Shown piece after piece: positions 8,468-16,547 of a stretch of DNA of 64,000 nt (positions within the stretch are counted from its first letter, which is position 1; every line of letters starts with the position of its first letter). The notes beneath the pieces are model-generated. The model was not told the DNA's origin and searched no databases. It saw only the letters and a list, made by a program, of their open reading frames with translations. Source of the stretch: Rhodocaloribacter litoris (lineage in GTDB: Bacteria; Bacteroidota; Rhodothermia; Rhodothermales; ISCAR-4553); NCBI RefSeq assembly GCF_011682235.2, contig NZ_CP076718.1:3706400-3770399 (forward strand), given 5' to 3'. The position numbers and the translations under genes are program-made.

Positions 8468-9412
8468 TCAGGCGGCGTGGGTGAGCTGGCGGAAGACCGC
8501 CTCGAGGTCGGCCCGGGTGCGGTGCAGTTCGGTCAGCACCCAGCCCTGCTCGACGGCCAGGCGGAAGAGCTCGGGGCGCAGGTCGTCCGGTTGCTCGGAG
8601 GCCAGCTCGTAGACGAGAGCACCGTCGCCGTCCGGGTGCACATCGACGATGCGGGCCTTGCCCCAGGCCTGCAGGGCGGCTTCTATGCCGCCCGGGCCGG
8701 TTCCGCCATTGGCCTGCACGCCGAAGCGGATGTGCTGCCCGCCGCTGAAATGGGCCTGCAGGTCGTCCGGTGTGCCGTCGGCCACCAGGCGGCCCCGGTT
8801 GATGATGAGCACCCGGTCGCACGAGGCCTCCACCTCGGGCAGGATGTGCGTCGAGAGGATGACCGTCTTTTCGCGTCCGAGCGACTTGATCAGGCTGCGG
8901 ATCTCGACGATCTGGTTGGGGTCCAGGCCCGAGGTGGGTTCGTCGAGGATGAGGATCGGCGGGTCGTGGATCATGGCCTGGGCCAGGCCCACCCGTTGCC
9001 GGTAGCCCTTCGAGAGCGTGTCGATGCGCTTGCCGAGCACGTCCCCGAGGCCGCACACCTCGACCATGGCGGCGAGCCGGCGGGGGCGGTCCGCTTCGGG
9101 CACCTCGCGCAGGGTCGCCACGAAGGCCAGGTAGTCGTAGACCGTCATCTCGCCGTAGAGCGGCGTGTGCTCCGGGAGGTAGCCGATGCGCCGGCGCACG
9201 GCCAGGGGCTCTTTCGAGACGTCGAGCCCGTCAACCAGGACGGTGCCCTCGGTGGGGGGGAGGTAGCAGGTGATCACCTTCATCGTGGTGGTCTTCCCTG
9301 CTCCGTTGGGACCGAGAAAGCCGAGGATCTCGCCGGGGCGTACTTCGAAGGAGATCGCGTCCACAGCCGTCTCGGCGCCGTAGCGCTTCGTTAGCCCGCG
9401 TACCTCAATCAT
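8468..9412 (-). CDS. ABC transporter ATP-binding protein (GldA-like)
   Basis: Cytoplasmic ATPase of the export module, 314 residues from the ATG at 9412 (MIEVRGLTKRYG). It has Walker A GPNGAGKT, signature LSKGYRQR, Walker B ILILDEPTSGLDPNQ and switch His in LSTHI, plus a ~70-residue C-terminal domain typical of GldA/CcmA-type ATPases. The frame is open to 9502, but the extra 30 residues are basic and outside the family; AGGAG about 12 bases upstream of 9412 supports the shorter form. It is first in an operon with the permease, GldG-like and DUF4340 genes. Confidence 0.88.
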   Translation of the reverse strand: MIEVRGLTKRYGAETAVDAISFEVRPGEILGFLGPNGAGKTTTMKVITCYLPPTEGTVLVDGLDVSKEPLAVRRRIGYLPEHTPLYGEMTVYDYLAFVATLREVPEADRPRRLAAMVEVCGLGDVLGKRIDTLSKGYRQRVGLAQAMIHDPPILILDEPTSGLDPNQIVEIRSLIKSLGREKTVILSTHILPEVEASCDRVLIINRGRLVADGTPDDLQAHFSGGQHIRFGVQANGGTGPGGIEAALQAWGKARIVDVHPDGDGALVYELASEQPDDLRPELFRLAVEQGWVLTELHRTRADLEAVFRQLTHAA

Positions 9413-9751
9413 CGTCCGTAAGCTCTCCTGTTCCGGTTGACTTGCTTCGGTCCGGACCTGCGCCCGTCGACGCGGGGTCCGTTGTGCAGAAGAACGCGGC
9501 ACCGGACGGCATATTGTATGCCGCCACGGCGCGGGCGGTACAGAAAAGTCACGCCATTAGTCGAAAAAGAGCATTTTTTTGTTCCCACGGTTCGGGGAGT
9601 AGCCCGTCGCAGGGCCGGATCTCACCCGCTTCTTCACGGCCGCCCCGGATCTTTTCGCGCCCGGCACGGGTCTTCTGGAAACGCTTCGTGTTCCGAAAAA
9701 GCGAGCCGGCCGCCTGGCCCGGCTTCGATCCGCAAACAACCCTGCAGACCC
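9413..9751. other. Divergent intergenic region with a small palindrome
   Basis: This 339-base region separates the GldA-like gene (minus) from the aldehyde dehydrogenase gene (plus) and should hold both promoters. It contains a perfect 7-bp inverted repeat around TTG at 9507-9523 (CGGCATATTGTATGCCG), which could be an operator, and a T run near 9574-9580. I could not assign confident -35/-10 pairs and see no gene in it. Confidence 0.4.
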
Positions 9752-11314
9752 ATGACGGACATGACGACGACCGGGACGGCCCACGTGAGCGCACCGGAGA
9801 TCCTGGCGCGGCTGGGTATCGACGGGACGCCCGCCGGCTATGCCATCGGCCGCCGCTACGAGGAGGGCTCCGGCCCCCGCCTCACGACGTACAGCCCCAT
9901 CGACGGCGAGCCGATTGCCGAGATCGGGACGGCCGCCGAGGACGAGGTCGAGGCCGCCATCGAAGCGGCCGTGCGGGCGTTCCGGGTATGGCGGGCCGTG
10001 CCGGCCCCCGTGCGTGGCGAGCTGGTCCGGCGTTTCGGCGAGAAGCTCCGGGCGCACAAGCGGGATCTGGCCGCCCTCGTGACGCTCGAGGTGGGCAAGA
10101 TCACCGCCGAGGCGGAAGGCGAGGTGCAGGAGATGATCGACATCTGCGACTTTGCCGTGGGCCTGAGCCGCCAGCTCTACGGGCTGACGATTCAGAGCGA
10201 GCGGCCCGAGCACCGGCTCTCCGAATACTGGCACCCGCTCGGCCCGATCGGGGTCATCAGCGCCTTCAACTTTCCGGTGGCCGTCTGGTCCTGGAACGCC
10301 GCCATCGCGCTGGTCTGCGGCGACCCGGTGGTGTGGAAACCCTCGGAGAAGGCGCCGCTGTGTGCGCTGGCATGTCACCGGCTGTTGCAGGAGGTCATCG
10401 ACGCCTACGAGCCGGCGCCGGACGGGCTCATCGCGCTGGTCAACGGCGGGCGTGCGGTGGGGCAGGCCCTGGCCGCCTCGAAGCGGCTCCCGCTCATCTC
10501 GGCCACGGGGTCGATCCCGATGGGACGGGCCGTCGGGCAGGTGGTGGCCGCCCGTCTGGGCCGCACGCTCCTGGAGCTCGGCGGCAACAACGGCATGATC
10601 GTCACCCCGAGCGCCGACCTGGAACTGGCCGTCCGTGCCATCACCTTCGCCGCCGTCGGCACCACGGGGCAACGCTGCACGTCGCTCCGGCGGCTGATCG
10701 TCCATACCTCGATCAAGGACCGGCTCCTCGAGCGCCTGAAGCGGGTCTATGCCACGATCAGGGTCGGCGACCCGCGCGAGGAGGGCGTCCTCATCGGACC
10801 CCTGATCGACGAGGCGGCGGCGGAGCAGATGGCGAAGGCCCTGGAGCAGGCACGGGCGCAGGGCGGCCGCGTCTGGGGCGGCGAGCGCGTCACCGAAGGC
10901 GTCCCCGGCGGGGCCTACGTGCGTCCGGCCCTCGTCGAGATCGAAGCCGCCGCGCCGATCGTCTGCACCGAGACGTTCGCGCCCATCCTCTACGTGATGA
11001 CGTACGAAAACTTCGACGAGGCCATCGAGATGCACAACGCGGTGCCGCAGGGGCTCTCGAGCGCCGTCTTCACGAACGACGTCCGCGAGGCCGAACGTTT
11101 CTGCGGTCCCGAAGGCAGCGACTGCGGCATCGTCAACGTCAACATCGGCACGAGCGGGGCCGAGATCGGCGGGGCGTTCGGCGGCGAGAAGGAGACCGGT
11201 GGCGGCCGGGAAAGCGGGTCGGACGCATGGAAGAACTACATGCGCCGGGCCACGGTCACGGTCAACTACGGCCGGGCGCTTCCGCTGGCCCAGGGGATCC
11301 GGTTCGACGTCTGA
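9752..11314 (+). CDS. ALDH7-family aldehyde dehydrogenase (alpha-aminoadipate semialdehyde type)
   Basis: A 520-residue NAD(P)-dependent aldehyde dehydrogenase of the antiquitin/ALDH7 group. Family marks are LELGGNNGM with the general-base Glu, TTGQRCTSLRR with the catalytic Cys, and the C-terminal GGEKETGGGRESGSDAWK that characterises ALDH7. These enzymes oxidise alpha-aminoadipate semialdehyde (piperideine-6-carboxylate) in lysine catabolism, and some act on other aldehydes. The start is MTDMTTTG at 9752; 9761 is an alternative. An aminotransferase gene follows 89 bases later, which fits a lysine-degradation pair, though that pairing is inference. Confidence 0.88.
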   Translation: MTDMTTTGTAHVSAPEILARLGIDGTPAGYAIGRRYEEGSGPRLTTYSPIDGEPIAEIGTAAEDEVEAAIEAAVRAFRVWRAVPAPVRGELVRRFGEKLRAHKRDLAALVTLEVGKITAEAEGEVQEMIDICDFAVGLSRQLYGLTIQSERPEHRLSEYWHPLGPIGVISAFNFPVAVWSWNAAIALVCGDPVVWKPSEKAPLCALACHRLLQEVIDAYEPAPDGLIALVNGGRAVGQALAASKRLPLISATGSIPMGRAVGQVVAARLGRTLLELGGNNGMIVTPSADLELAVRAITFAAVGTTGQRCTSLRRLIVHTSIKDRLLERLKRVYATIRVGDPREEGVLIGPLIDEAAAEQMAKALEQARAQGGRVWGGERVTEGVPGGAYVRPALVEIEAAAPIVCTETFAPILYVMTYENFDEAIEMHNAVPQGLSSAVFTNDVREAERFCGPEGSDCGIVNVNIGTSGAEIGGAFGGEKETGGGRESGSDAWKNYMRRATVTVNYGRALPLAQGIRFDV

Positions 11315-11403
11315 CGCCGTGCACCCTTGCGGCCCCTGTCGTATCTTGAGCTTTCACACTTCGCATTGCGTGATTGCACCACGCGACCCAGACCAGCGAG
11401 TCC

Positions 11404-12618
11404 ATGTCGATCTCAACTTCACTCGACCTCGAAAACCGTCTTGCGGAGCGGGTGCGGCGTGTGCCGCCGAGCGGCATCCGGCGCTTTTTCGACATCGCCG
11501 CCACGATGGAAGGCGTCATCTCGCTCGGCATCGGCGAGCCGGACTTCGTCTCGCCCGCCCCGATCGTCGATGCGGGGATCGCGTCGCTGCGCGAGGGCAA
11601 GACGGGCTACACCTCCAATGCCGGGCTGCTGGAACTGCGCGAGGCCATCGCCGCCGACCTCGAAGCGCGCTACGGGGTTTCGTATGACCCGGCCACCGAA
11701 ATCCTGGTGACCGTCGGGGTGAGCGAGGCGCTGCAACTGGCCATGCTGGCGCTGCTCGACCCCGGCGATGAGATCCTGATCCCGGAGCCGTGCTTCGTCT
11801 CCTACGGCCCGACGGCCGTCTTCGCCGGGGGGAAGGTGGTCTACGTGCCCACCTTCGCCGAACACGACTTCCAGGTGACGGCCGCCGACCTGGCCGCCCG
11901 CATCACCCCGCGGACGAAGGTGCTCTTTCTCTCCTATCCGAACAACCCGACGGGGGCGGTGCTCCGCCGGGCGGTGCTGGAAGAGATCGCCGAGGTGGTC
12001 GTCGAGCACGACCTGCTCGTGCTCTCGGACGAGATCTACGACCGGCTCGTCTACGGGGCGGCGTACGAGCAGGGACACACGTGCCTGCCCTCGATCCCGG
12101 CCCTGCGCGACCGGACGGTGCTGCTGGGCGGCTTCTCGAAAGGCTATGCCATGACGGGCTGGCGCATCGGGTACGTCTGCGCGCCGGAGCCGGTTTACCG
12201 GGCGATGTACAAGCTGCACCAGTACATCATCATGAGCGCACCGACGATGGCACAGTACGGGGCCCTGGCCGGCCTCCGGCATTGCCAGGAGGACGTGGAG
12301 CGCATGCGCCAGGCCTACGACCGCCGCCGCCGCCTCATCGTCGACGGGCTGCGGGCCGCCGGGCTGCCCACCTTCGAGCCGGAGGGGGCCTTCTACTGCT
12401 TCCCGGACATCCGCTCGACGGGCCTCACGTCCGAGGAGTTCGCCCAGAAGCTGCTGCAGGAGGAGCGTGTGGCCGTGGTGCCGGGCGATGCCTTCGGGCC
12501 GAGCGGCGCGGGCTACGTTCGCTGCTCCTATGCGACGGCGCTCGAGAAGATCGAGGAGGCCGTCGTGCGCATCACCCGCTTTGCCCGGAAGTACCAGGCA
12601 CGCCACAACGGCGGGTAG
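11404..12618 (+). CDS. PLP-dependent class I/II aminotransferase
   Basis: A 404-residue fold-type I aminotransferase. It has the N-terminal LGIGEPDFVSPAPI substrate loop, SYPNNPTGAV, LVLSDEIYDRLVYG, and the PLP-binding lysine in GGFSKGYAMTGWRIGY. It resembles the aspartate/aromatic aminotransferases of thermophiles (subgroup I-gamma); the donor and acceptor cannot be fixed from sequence. The start at 11404 (MSISTSLDLENRL) is preferred over 11374 because the leader looks non-coding. A small membrane-protein gene begins three bases after its stop. Confidence 0.9.
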   Translation: MSISTSLDLENRLAERVRRVPPSGIRRFFDIAATMEGVISLGIGEPDFVSPAPIVDAGIASLREGKTGYTSNAGLLELREAIAADLEARYGVSYDPATEILVTVGVSEALQLAMLALLDPGDEILIPEPCFVSYGPTAVFAGGKVVYVPTFAEHDFQVTAADLAARITPRTKVLFLSYPNNPTGAVLRRAVLEEIAEVVVEHDLLVLSDEIYDRLVYGAAYEQGHTCLPSIPALRDRTVLLGGFSKGYAMTGWRIGYVCAPEPVYRAMYKLHQYIIMSAPTMAQYGALAGLRHCQEDVERMRQAYDRRRRLIVDGLRAAGLPTFEPEGAFYCFPDIRSTGLTSEEFAQKLLQEERVAVVPGDAFGPSGAGYVRCSYATALEKIEEAVVRITRFARKYQARHNGG

Positions 12619-12621
12619 ACC

Positions 12622-12960
12622 ATGATCATCGTCGTTGTCCTGTTGCTCTCGCTCGTGTTGCACCTGACCCTCGGCTGGGCGTGGACGCTCCTGGCGGGGG
12701 TGGTGGCCGGGTGGTGGAAAGGGCGGGGCGGCTGGTGGGCCGGCGCCGCCGGCGTCGGGCTCGGGTGGCTCGTGCTCGTCGCCTACAACTATGCCGTTGC
12801 CGCCGCGGCCATCGCCGAGATGACGCGGGTGGTGGGGGCGATCCTGGGAAACCTGCCGGGGTTCGTCGTCGTTGGGTTGACGCTTCTGATCGGAAGCGCG
12901 CTCGGTGCCCTCGGGGGCGCAGCCGGCACCCAGGCCGCCGCCGTCTTCCGGCGCACCTGA
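12622..12960 (+). CDS. Small membrane protein of unknown function
   Basis: A 112-residue, very hydrophobic protein with three predicted membrane segments (LLLSLVLHLTLGWAWTLLAG, GVGLGWLVLVAYNYAVAAAA and GFVVVGLTLLIGSALGALGG). It starts three bases after the aminotransferase stop, so the two are probably co-transcribed. No named family is recognised. Codon use matches the neighbours, supporting a real gene. Confidence 0.65.
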   Translation: MIIVVVLLLSLVLHLTLGWAWTLLAGVVAGWWKGRGGWWAGAAGVGLGWLVLVAYNYAVAAAAIAEMTRVVGAILGNLPGFVVVGLTLLIGSALGALGGAAGTQAAAVFRRT

Positions 12961-13010
12961 GGCGCCCCGGCAAGCGGATTTTTTTAACGCCTTGAACCCG
13001 CAGCACGAAC

Positions 13011-14130
13011 ATGTCCTATCATAAAGACGAACTCAAAAGCCTGTTAGAGCGCGCGCACGCGCTCGGAGGGTATCTTTGACGTCGACCGGCGCAAGGCCCG
13101 CGTGGCCGAACTGAACGAGCGGCGTCTCGATCCGGCTTTCTGGAACGATCCGGAGCAGGCGAAGAAGGTCGAGATGGAGCTGGCGGCCGAGCAGGCATGG
13201 CTCGATGCCTGGGAGCAGGTGCGGCGGCGGGCCGAGGACATCGAAACGCTCATGGTGCTGGCCGAGGAAGAGGAGGCGGATCTCGACGAGGAGATTGCCG
13301 CCGAGGCCGAAGCCCTGGCCCGGGACGTGGAGGAGATCGAGCTGCGGAGCATGCTCAGCGGCCCGGACGACCATCGCAACGCCATCCTGACGATCAACCC
13401 GGGGGCGGGCGGAACCGAGAGCCAGGACTGGGCCGAGATGCTGCTGCGCATGTACACCCGCTGGGGCGAGCAGCACGGCTACCGGGTAACCCTGCTCGAA
13501 CACCAGCCCGGTGAGGTGGCCGGCATCAAGAGCGCCACGCTCCGCTTCGAAGGGCCGATGGCCTTCGGCTATCTCAAGGCGGAATCCGGTGTTCACCGGC
13601 TCGTGCGCATCTCCCCGTTCGATTCCAGCGGGCGGCGGCATACCTCCTTCGCCAGCGTCTTCGTCTACCCCGAAGTCGACGACTCCATCGAGATCAACCT
13701 GCGGCCGGACGAGATCGAGTTGCAGACGTTCCGGTCCGGCGGCAAGGGGGGGCAGAACGTCAACAAGGTCGAGACCGGCGTGCGGCTGATCTGGACCGGC
13801 AAGCTCTCCAACGGCGAGGAGGCGCGCGTCGTGGCCGAATGCACCGAGGAGCGCAGCCAGCTCCAGAACCGGGAACGGGCCATGCAGATGCTCAAGAGCC
13901 GTGTCTACCAGCTCGAACGCGAAATCCAGGAGGCGGCCAAAAGCGAGATGGAGGGCAAAAAGAAGAAGATCGAGTGGGGCAGCCAGATCCGCTCCTACGT
14001 TTTCCAGCCCTACACCATGGTCAACGACCACCGGACCGAGCTGAAGGTCACCGACGTGCACGCCGTCATGGACGGCGACCTCGACCCCTTCATCAAGGCG
14101 TACCTCCTGCAGGAGGCCGGGGCGGCCTGA
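13011..14130 (+). CDS. prfB: Peptide chain release factor 2 with programmed +1 frameshift
   Basis: RF2 recognises UGA and UAA stops and triggers peptide release. Translation starts at 13011 (MSYHKDELKSLLERAHALGG) and meets an in-frame TGA at 13077-13079 after 22 codons. The context TATCTTTGAC, with an internal Shine-Dalgarno-like GGAGGG at 13065-13070, is the classic RF2 +1 shift site. Reading resumes with GAC at 13078, giving about 372 residues. Domain marks include the SPF tripeptide anticodon (RISPFDSSGR) and the GGQ motif (RSGGKGGQNVNKVETG). The TGA is an autoregulatory device, not a defect: low RF2 favours the shift. Confidence 0.96.
13062..13080 (+). promoter_or_regulatory. RF2 +1 programmed frameshift site
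   Basis: The stimulatory GGAGGG (13065-13070) lies just upstream of the slippery CTT (13074-13076) and the in-frame TGA followed by C. TGAC is the weak-termination context used in most bacterial prfB genes. The zero frame ends at 13079 and the +1 frame continues to 14130. Confidence 0.95.
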
Positions 14131-14166
14131 TCGCCTGCGTCTCCGGTATTTCCCTGGCCGATACCG

Positions 14167-15753
14167 ATGACCGAACGTTTCGACTTTCTGGTGCTCGGCA
14201 GCGGGGTGGCCGGGCTGTCGTTTGCCCTCCGGGCGGCCGAGCACGGCACCGTGGCCGTCGTCACCAAGAAGGCGTCCGTCGAGTCCAACACGAACTATGC
14301 CCAGGGCGGGATCGCCGCCGTGATGGACGGGTCGGACTCCTTCGAGCAGCACATCGCCGATACGCTGGAGGCCGGCGCCGGGCTGTGCGATCCGGAGGTG
14401 GTGGCCTTCGTGGTGCGGGAGGGGCCGGCCCGCATCCGCGAGCTGATGGCCTTCGGCGCCCGTTTTTCCCGGGAAAACGGGCGGCTGCACCTCGGGCGCG
14501 AGGGCGGCCATTCGGCCCATCGCATCGTGCATGCCGCCGACGCCACCGGCCGGGAGGTCGAACGGGCCCTGCTGGCCAACGTGCGGGCCCATCCGAACAT
14601 CCGGGTCTTCGAATACCATTTCGCGCTCGAACTGATCACCGAGCACCACCTCGGCCAGCACGTGAGCCGCCTCCGGCCGGACATCCACTGCTTCGGGGCC
14701 TACGTACTCGACGAGCGGAACGACGTCGTCAAGACGTTCCTGGCGAAGAGCACGCTGCTGGCTACCGGCGGCTCGGGGCAGGTCTACCTCCACACCACCA
14801 ACCCCGCCATCGCCACCGGCGACGGGGTGGCCATGGCCTACCGGGCCAAGGCCCGCATCGCCAACATGGAGTTCGTTCAGTTCCACCCGACCTCGCTCTA
14901 CCATCCCGAGGCGGACTCGTTTCTGATCTCCGAGGCCGTGCGGGGCGAGGGGGCGCTGCTCTACAACCAGGCCGGCGAGCGGTTCATGCCCCGGTACGAC
15001 CCCCGGGCCGAGCTGGCCCCCCGCGACATCGTGGCCCGGGCCATCGACGACCAGCTCAAGCAGCGGGGCGAAGACTACGTGCTGCTCGACATCTCGCACC
15101 GTCCCGCCGGGCACATCCGCGCGCACTTTCCCAACATCTACGAAACCTGCCTCCGGTACGGCATCGACATCACCCGGGAGCCGATCCCCGTCGTGCCGGC
15201 CGCGCACTACCAGTGCGGGGGCGTCCTGACCGACGCGTACGGGCGCACCTCCATCGCGGGCCTCTTTGCCTGCGGCGAGGTGGCCTGCACGGGCCTGCAC
15301 GGCGCCAACCGGCTGGCCAGCAACTCGCTGCTCGAAGCCCTCGTCTTCAGCCACCGCGCCCTCGAGCCGGCCGTGGAATACGCCCGGGGCACCGGCTGGC
15401 GCGAGGACATCCCGCCGTGGGACGACAGCGGAACCGTCCGGCCCCAGGAGTGGGTGCTCGTCTCACACAACCGCGACGAGCTGCGCCGCGTCATGTGGGA
15501 CTACGTGGGCATCGTGCGCTCGACGCTCCGCCTCGAACGGGCCGAGCGACGCACCCGCCTGCTCTATGAAGAAACGGAAGATTTCTACCGCCGCTCGCGG
15601 GTTTCCACCGGCCTCTGTGAACTGCGCAACATGATCGCCGTCGCCTACCTGATCATCCGCAGTGCCCGCATGCGCCGCGAGAGCCGCGGCCTGCACTACA
15701 TGCTCGACTATCCCGAACCCGTCGAGGCGGAATGCCGGCCCACACTCGTCTGA
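14167..15753 (+). CDS. nadB: L-aspartate oxidase
   Basis: FAD enzyme that oxidises L-aspartate to iminoaspartate, the first step of NAD synthesis with NadA. The 528 residues show the FAD-binding [17 protein letters not shown] at the N terminus, [16 protein letters not shown], the substrate-loop [20 protein letters not shown], and the C-terminal FAD/active-site block [21 protein letters not shown] helical C-terminal domain typical of NadB and fumarate reductase flavoproteins follows. No nadA or nadC is adjacent. It starts 36 bases after prfB, so co-transcription is possible. Confidence 0.95.
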   Translation: MTERFDFLVLGSGVAGLSFALRAAEHGTVAVVTKKASVESNTNYAQGGIAAVMDGSDSFEQHIADTLEAGAGLCDPEVVAFVVREGPARIRELMAFGARFSRENGRLHLGREGGHSAHRIVHAADATGREVERALLANVRAHPNIRVFEYHFALELITEHHLGQHVSRLRPDIHCFGAYVLDERNDVVKTFLAKSTLLATGGSGQVYLHTTNPAIATGDGVAMAYRAKARIANMEFVQFHPTSLYHPEADSFLISEAVRGEGALLYNQAGERFMPRYDPRAELAPRDIVARAIDDQLKQRGEDYVLLDISHRPAGHIRAHFPNIYETCLRYGIDITREPIPVVPAAHYQCGGVLTDAYGRTSIAGLFACGEVACTGLHGANRLASNSLLEALVFSHRALEPAVEYARGTGWREDIPPWDDSGTVRPQEWVLVSHNRDELRRVMWDYVGIVRSTLRLERAERRTRLLYEETEDFYRRSRVSTGLCELRNMIAVAYLIIRSARMRRESRGLHYMLDYPEPVEAECRPTLV

Positions 15754-15832
15754 AAGAAAGAGGGCCGGGATCGTGTAAATCGTGGAAACATTGAGGGGTA
15801 GGCGGCGTTACCCTGACCCTGAGCAAGCAGGT

Positions 15833-15862
15833 TTGCAAAGCAGCCTCCGTTGGGTGTATATT
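15833..15862 (+). promoter_or_regulatory. Candidate promoter of the rimP-nusA-infB operon
   Basis: TTGCAA (15833-15838), an 18-base spacer and TATATT (15857-15862) form a plausible sigma70-type promoter in the 236-base gap between nadB and rimP. The inferred transcript start (~15869) is upstream of two terminator-like hairpins and about 120 bases before rimP. Confidence 0.5.
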
Positions 15863-15880
15863 GGATGCTGCGAGGAAGAG

Positions 15881-15906
15881 GGGCCGGTTTGCAGCCGCCC
15901 TTTTTT
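15881..15906 (+). terminator. Terminator-like hairpin 1 in rimP leader
   Basis: GGGCCGG (15881-15887) pairs with CCGCCC (15895-15900) with one bulged C, followed by six T (15901-15906). It could end nadB transcription or attenuate the nusA operon, because the candidate promoter lies just upstream. Confidence 0.6.
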
Positions 15907-15928
15907 CGTTAGGCGTAAAACTTCGTAG

Positions 15929-15958
15929 CGCCCGTTCCCAGCGGATCGGGCGTTTTTT
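15929..15958 (+). terminator. Terminator-like hairpin 2 in rimP leader
   Basis: CGCCCG (15929-15934) and CGGGCG (15947-15952) form a 6-bp G+C stem with a 12-base loop, followed by six T (15953-15958). It ends 31 bases before the rimP start codon, inside the inferred leader RNA. Confidence 0.65.
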
Positions 15959-15989
15959 GCAACATAGACCGACGAACGTTCGGCGGGAC

Positions 15990-16466
15990 ATGAGCGAGAC
16001 GGCACAGGAAACGACCGCCGCGCAGGAAGCGCGCCTGCGTGCGATCGTCGAGGAGGTGATCGCCGGCACGCCCCACTTCATCGTCGAGGTGAGGGTCCGG
16101 GGGCGGAAAGGCGCCCGCGTCGTCGAGGTGTTCCTCGACAGCGACGGACCGCTCGGGGTCGACGAGCTCGCCCGGCTCAGCCGGGAGATCGGCTTCCTGC
16201 TCGACGTCGAGGAGCTCTTCGACGGCCGCTACCACCTGAACGTCTCCTCGCCCGGCCTCGACCGGCCGCTCAGTCTCCCCCGGCAGTACCGAAAGAACGT
16301 CGGACGCCTCCTGCGTGTCCGGTATCGCGCCGGCGACGCGGTGCACAGCCTCCAGGGCAAGCTCAAAAGCGCCGACGACGACGGCATCGAGATCGACACG
16401 GGCCGGCGGACGCTCCGAATTTCTTTCGGCGACATCGAAGAAGCCAAGGTACAATTACCGTGGTAA
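15990..16466 (+). CDS. rimP: Ribosome maturation factor RimP
   Basis: Cytoplasmic assembly factor for the 30S subunit. It has 158 residues from the ATG at 15990, preceded by CGGCGGGAC. It shows the conserved core LDSDGPLGVDELARLSREIG and YHLNVSSPGLDRPL, then a C-terminal SH3-like domain ending FGDIEEAKVQLPW. An in-frame upstream extension to 15861 runs through both terminator hairpins and is not coding. nusA follows 81 bases downstream in the widely conserved rimP-nusA-infB order. Confidence 0.93.
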   Translation: MSETAQETTAAQEARLRAIVEEVIAGTPHFIVEVRVRGRKGARVVEVFLDSDGPLGVDELARLSREIGFLLDVEELFDGRYHLNVSSPGLDRPLSLPRQYRKNVGRLLRVRYRAGDAVHSLQGKLKSADDDGIEIDTGRRTLRISFGDIEEAKVQLPW

Positions 16467-16547
16467 AGCGTACATTATAAGCTGGCCACGTTTTCGGAGA
16501 ACCCCTTCGCCGCCACGACGGTCCGGCGATCATACAGACAGCGTGCT

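Noticed and set aside
6093-8612. An 839-codon plus-strand frame opposite the gldG-like and permease genes
   Set aside because: The translation is low complexity (Gly, Val, His, Glu rich) with no family resemblance, and the minus-strand genes are clear.
13077-13079. In-frame TGA near the start of prfB as a disabling mutation
   Set aside because: It sits in the conserved RF2 frameshift context, and the rest of the gene is intact in the +1 frame.
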